From positions 23,470 to 87,469 of the forward strand of contig VGYC01000005.1 of the NCBI GenBank assembly GCA_016873095.1: a DNA stretch of 64,000 nt, written 5' to 3'. A model generated the notes under the pieces. The model ran no database searches and had not been told where the DNA came from. It was given only the letters and a program-made list of their open reading frames with translations. This stretch comes from Planctomycetota bacterium. GTDB taxonomy: Bacteria > Planctomycetota > Planctomycetia > Gemmatales > Gemmataceae. The translations under genes were made by a program, and so were the position numbers. Position 1 is the stretch's first letter, and every line of letters begins with the position of its first letter. Positions 61,080-64,000 of this stretch are shown here, piece after piece.

Positions 61080-61266
61080 ATGGAGGGCGTCGCTCCCCAT
61101 ACCCGCCGAGGTTGCGGCACAGCTCAGCGCGAACCAGTCGATCAAGGTGGTGCTGTTCGTCGCGGATTCCGAGGATGAAGTGGAATGGGCCAGGTTGACT
61201 CACGAACAATTCCTGCAAGGTTACGACGCGAGCGATGGCATCTATGACGCGTTACACGCCGGGTGA
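61080..61266 (+). pseudogene. Antitoxin gene with a +1 shift at CCCC near its start
   Basis: The frame ending at TGA 61264-61266 reads IPAEVAAQLSANQSIKVVLF, ADSEDEVEWARLTHEQFL and ends SDGIYDALHAG, typical of small antitoxins placed before PemK-like toxins. It has no ATG, GTG or TTG before KVVLF. ATG 61080 (AGAAAGAAG just upstream) opens a different frame that reaches TGA quickly. Removing one C from the CCCC run at 61095-61098 joins them, giving MEGVAPIPAEVAAQLSANQ and a single 61-residue protein. It overlaps the toxin start. Confidence 0.6.
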
Positions 61267-61574
61267 AGTCATCCTCGTGGGGTTTCCGCATTCCAGCGGC
61301 AAGGCCACCGTCAATCGCCCAGCCCTGGTGATTATCGATAGCGGCGACCAGGACATTGTCGTCGCACGCATCACCACCCAGGCACATGGTAACGTCCTAC
61401 GACGTGGCCATCAGCGATTGGAAATACGCCGGCCTGCTCGCTCCATCCGTCGCCCGCCTCCACAAACTTGCAACAGTGGAAAAACGCTTGATTCTTCGTT
61501 CCTTTGGACATCTGGAGACGGTGGATCACGCAGCCGTCTCCCAGGTGCTCAAGCAGACTTTCTCGAATTGGTGA
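61244..61574 (+). pseudogene. PemK/MazF-family toxin gene broken by a +1 frameshift
   Basis: ATG 61244 begins MTRYTPGEVILVGFPHSS, then NRPALVIIDSGDQDIVVARITTQAHG, the N-terminal part of PemK/MazF-type RNase toxins. At about 61380-61400 the pattern moves to the next frame: TSYDVAISDWKYAGLLAPSVARLHKLATVEKRLI, ending with a TGA at 61572-61574. In the original frame the sequence degenerates into arginine-rich filler. A one-base insertion (or two-base loss) restores about 109 residues. ATG 61235 is an alternative start. The gene overlaps the antitoxin end, the usual TA layout. Confidence 0.65.
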
Positions 61575-61584
61575 CAGGAAAACC

Positions 61585-63021
61585 ATGAGTGACTTCCGCA
61601 TCGAAAAAGACTCCATGGGCGATGTGCAGGTTCCTGCCCGCGCCTACTACAGCGCCCAGACGCAGCGGGCCGTCGAGAATTTTCCGATTTCCGGCCAGCC
61701 TTTGCCGTCGCGGCTCATCCGAGCGCTGGGTCAGGTGAAGGCGGCGGCGGCGCTGGCCAACCGCGATCTGGGCAAGCTGAAGCCCGAGATTGCCGAGCGG
61801 ATCGTCGCCGCCGCCCGCGAGGTTGCCGCCGGCAAGTTCGATGGCGAGTTTCCCATCGACATCTACCAGACCGGCTCGGGCACATCGTCCAACATGAACG
61901 CCAACGAGGTCATCGCCAATCGCGCCATCGAGATGACCGGCGGCGACCGCTTCGACAAGAAGAAGCCGATCCACCCCAACGACCATGTCAACATGGGGCA
62001 ATCGACCAACGACATGTTCCCGACGGCCATCCACGTCGCCGCCGGCCAGGCCATCCAGAAGGAGCTGGTCCCCGCGCTGGAACGCTTCCTGAAGGTGCTG
62101 AAGGACAAGGCCCAGGCGTGGGACGACATCATCAAGATCGGCCGCACGCATCTCGCTGATGCCACGCCGATCCGCCTCGGCCAGGAAATGAGCGGCTACG
62201 CGCGACAACTCGAGCTATCGCTCGACCGGGCCCGCCGTGCTTTGAGCGCCGTGCTGGAGTTGCCCGCCGGCGGCACCGCCGTCGGCACCGGCATCAATAC
62301 GCATCCGCAATTCGGCAAGAAGGTCGCCGAGCTGCTCGCCAAGGACACCGGCGTTGCCTTCATCGAGGCAAAGAATCACTTCGAGGCCAATGCCAACCGC
62401 GACGGCCTGGTCGAGTGCGCCGGCCAGCTGCGGGCCATCGCCGTCAGCCTGTTCTCCATCGCCAATAACATCCGCTGGCTGGGCAGTGGCCCGCGCTGCG
62501 GCTTCTACGAGGTCATGCTCCCCGATCGCCAGCCAGGCTCCAGCATCATGCCCGGCAAGGTCAACCCGGTCATGTGCGAGAGCATGATGCAGGTCGCCGC
62601 CAAGGTCATCGGCAACGACCAGACCATCGCCTTCTCCGGCGCCACCGGCGGGCAATTCGAGCTGAACATCATGATGCCCGTGATGGGTCTCACCATCCTG
62701 GAGAGCATCCACCTGCTGGCCTCCTGCACGCAGGCGTTCATCGACTTCTGCGCCCTGGAGATGGAAGCCAACCGCAACCAGTGCGAGAAGCAGGTCGAGG
62801 AAAGCCTGGCGATGGTGACGAGCTTAAACCCGCTCATCGGCTACGACATGGCCGCCGCCATCGCCAAGGAAGCGTTCAAGTCGGGTCAGACCGTCCGCAA
62901 GCTCTGCCTGGCGAAGATCAAGGCCGGCACGCTCAAGAAGAAGGACAGCGAAGCGAAGGTGACCGAGGTGGAGCTGTCCGCGGCGCTGAATCCGAAGAGC
63001 ATGACGGAGCCGGAGAAGTGA
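61585..63021 (+). CDS. fumC: Fumarate hydratase class II
   Basis: 478 residues from ATG 61585, with AGGAA upstream; the frame's longer 5' part overlaps the toxin remnant. The superfamily signature GSSIMPGKVNP (about 318-328) carries the catalytic serine loop. Other conserved sites are TGSGTSSNMNANEVIANRA, HPNDHVNMGQSTNDMFPTAIHVAA and KIGRTHLADATPIRLGQEMSGYA. It interconverts fumarate and malate in the TCA cycle, oxygen-stable and cytoplasmic. It is a housekeeping gene adjacent to a TA remnant and an orphan gene, with no obvious operon partner. Confidence 0.97.
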   Translation: MSDFRIEKDSMGDVQVPARAYYSAQTQRAVENFPISGQPLPSRLIRALGQVKAAAALANRDLGKLKPEIAERIVAAAREVAAGKFDGEFPIDIYQTGSGTSSNMNANEVIANRAIEMTGGDRFDKKKPIHPNDHVNMGQSTNDMFPTAIHVAAGQAIQKELVPALERFLKVLKDKAQAWDDIIKIGRTHLADATPIRLGQEMSGYARQLELSLDRARRALSAVLELPAGGTAVGTGINTHPQFGKKVAELLAKDTGVAFIEAKNHFEANANRDGLVECAGQLRAIAVSLFSIANNIRWLGSGPRCGFYEVMLPDRQPGSSIMPGKVNPVMCESMMQVAAKVIGNDQTIAFSGATGGQFELNIMMPVMGLTILESIHLLASCTQAFIDFCALEMEANRNQCEKQVEESLAMVTSLNPLIGYDMAAAIAKEAFKSGQTVRKLCLAKIKAGTLKKKDSEAKVTEVELSAALNPKSMTEPEK

Positions 63022-63077
63022 GAATTTAGATCTCGTCAGGAGATTCTGCAGCGTGTTACGCGAAAAGGAAGGTAGCC

Positions 63078-63692
63078 TTGAGAATTGCCTCCCTTCAGTC
63101 TCACAGTTGTATTCCGTTCGACTACTCGAATGAGGACACCGATACGGGCAGCTTCATTGGCGGAAACCCACCGCAAGGAGTCGTGCCGGCGTTTCCTGAT
63201 GGCCGCCAGAAGTTTTTCGCCAATCTGAATTTCGACGAAATCGGACTAGCGATCTTCTATTCACTCGATACTGCGGGCGTTTCCTCCGAGATCGATATGA
63301 TCTCGTTCAACGATCAGGTTCTGTTTCCTTCTCATCTGATTCACATTGTCATTCACAATGAATCAATCCGTTCGCGCGATTCGTCGATTCGATCCGACGT
63401 TTCTGCCCATGCCATCGTGTTTCACGATCCAGTTCCTGACGTAGAAGAGGCAGAGCCTCTTTCCTTTTCAAAGGTCGGAGGATCGCCATTCATCGACAAC
63501 CGTGCCCGCGTCGGCCATGCATTTCGAAGGATCGAAGAACTGGGCTTTCGCCAGATTCTTCAGTTCGATATTCCTCATCCCAGGAAGGCCTCGTTTGTTT
63601 GCGGCTTTCCATGGGACCCGGGCTGGCTGCACGTGCTTTCAAAAGGCAATTTGCATCAAGACGTCCAATTCGCCTTCATCATTCAACAGTGA
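63078..63692 (+). CDS. Hypothetical protein of unusual composition, not recognised
   Basis: 204 residues from TTG 63078 with GAAGG a few bases upstream. It has no signal peptide. The sequence is evenly aromatic and acidic (FDYSNEDTDTGSFIGGNPPQGVVPAFPDGRQKFFANLNF, FYSLDTAGVSSEIDMISFNDQVLFPSHLIHIVIHN in pieces). It ends with CGFPWDPGWLHVLSKGNLHQDVQFAFIIQ. It looks richer in A/T codons than its neighbours, which suggests recent acquisition. It could be an immunity-type or orphan protein; that is only a composition-based thought. Confidence 0.6.
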   Translation: MRIASLQSHSCIPFDYSNEDTDTGSFIGGNPPQGVVPAFPDGRQKFFANLNFDEIGLAIFYSLDTAGVSSEIDMISFNDQVLFPSHLIHIVIHNESIRSRDSSIRSDVSAHAIVFHDPVPDVEEAEPLSFSKVGGSPFIDNRARVGHAFRRIEELGFRQILQFDIPHPRKASFVCGFPWDPGWLHVLSKGNLHQDVQFAFIIQQ

Positions 63693-64000
63693 CAGAAGAA
63701 ACTGAAGTGGACCCCATTCTTTGGACCACGAAATGGGATCGGATAGAGAGAGGCAATTCCCTCTTTCCTTCGGCCTTCAAGGACGAAGTCCTTGAAGAAA
63801 TCGCCTCGGTGATCCCATCACCGCTGGGGGCGGGCTGGGCGGAGCGGAGCGAGCCGGAGCGCAGCGCAGGCTCGCGGAGCGGAGCCCAGCCCGCCCCCAG
63901 CGGCTCGACACGATCCCCGTCTCCCACCCGTGCGCATCCGTTTCCCTCCGGCTCCTGTCCAGCCACAGCCACATTCCTCTCCGAATTTCAGTGACATACA
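63693..64000. repeat. Non-coding end of window with an 83-bp stem-loop of GC-rich repeats
   Basis: No gene seen. Arms 63821-63840 and 63884-63903 are perfect 20-bp reverse complements (CCGCTGGGGGCGGGCTGGGC). The 43 bp between them is built of GGAGC/GCGAGCC/GGCTCG motifs that can fold again. An ORF crossing the region (ending 63994) is low-complexity and not taken as a gene. Confidence 0.7.

Noticed and set aside
63599..63994. 131-residue plus-strand frame at the window end
   Set aside because: Crosses the GC-rich palindrome and is arginine/serine/proline low-complexity; no homology pattern.
1..64000. tRNA, rRNA, riboswitch, CRISPR or prophage signals
   Set aside because: Intergenic sequence was read on both strands; no cloverleaf, conserved rRNA, CRISPR repeat-spacer pattern or phage structural gene was recognised.

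Overview
The window is GC-rich chromosomal DNA from a planctomycete, most likely a member of the Gemmatales/Gemmataceae. The evidence is gene content. There are three PSCyt1/DUF1549/DUF1553 proteins with haem c motifs, three DUF1501 proteins, two PVC-type haem-binding dehydrogenases, FG-GAP/VCBS repeat proteins, a YdjY-domain lipoprotein, and a protein kinase fused to a WD40-like propeller. No rRNA, tRNA, CRISPR array or phage module was recognised.

Left part (1-15600). A partial secreted alpha/beta-hydrolase-like protein is followed by an MFS transporter that converges on a class V aminotransferase/DUF1802 pair. A PhnD-like binding protein comes next. Then comes a compact signalling trio: a VWA-domain protein (5431), a PP2C-like phosphatase (6282) and a kinase-TM-propeller protein (7224). 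Its composition matches the TerY-P type phosphorylation triad. The kinase carries an in-frame TAG near its N-terminus. After a secreted protein of unknown function and a TIM-barrel isomerase there are small secreted proteins and a leftward ECF sigma/zinc-finger anti-sigma/secreted-protein operon (13597-15593).

Centre (15967-35614). A PSD1-type protein is followed by a small Tudor-knot-like protein. Next is a divergent locus. The leftward genes are PSD1, DUF1501, VOC, SDR and a PhyH-type dioxygenase (26288 down to 19342). The rightward genes are a catalytically degenerate SGNH protein, a PVC dehydrogenase, a 13-repeat FG-GAP protein and DUF1501 (26589-35614). A 176-bp MITE-like element follows directly.

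Right part (36000-64000). A second sigma factor lies with a membrane protein and a PDZ protein, then a repeat-rich gene broken by a TGA. A second and larger divergent locus then fills 39090-58303. The leftward genes are PSD1, DUF1501, beta-helix, FG-GAP and a ceramidase-like hydrolase. The rightward genes are a GH32-like propeller, a PVC dehydrogenase with a C-terminal cytochrome, an FAD oxidoreductase, a TIM-barrel glycosidase-like protein and a sialidase/GH32-like fusion. It looks like an extracytoplasmic substrate-degradation locus built on the same PSD1/DUF1501 versus PVC-dehydrogenase plan as the central one. The end holds assimilatory cysH, a YdjY lipoprotein, a ThuA-like protein, a decayed or mis-sequenced toxin-antitoxin pair, fumC and an orphan gene.

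Four apparent reading-frame lesions (one TAG, one TGA and two +1 shifts) occur in otherwise recognisable genes. They could be real decay or sequence error; raw reads would decide.
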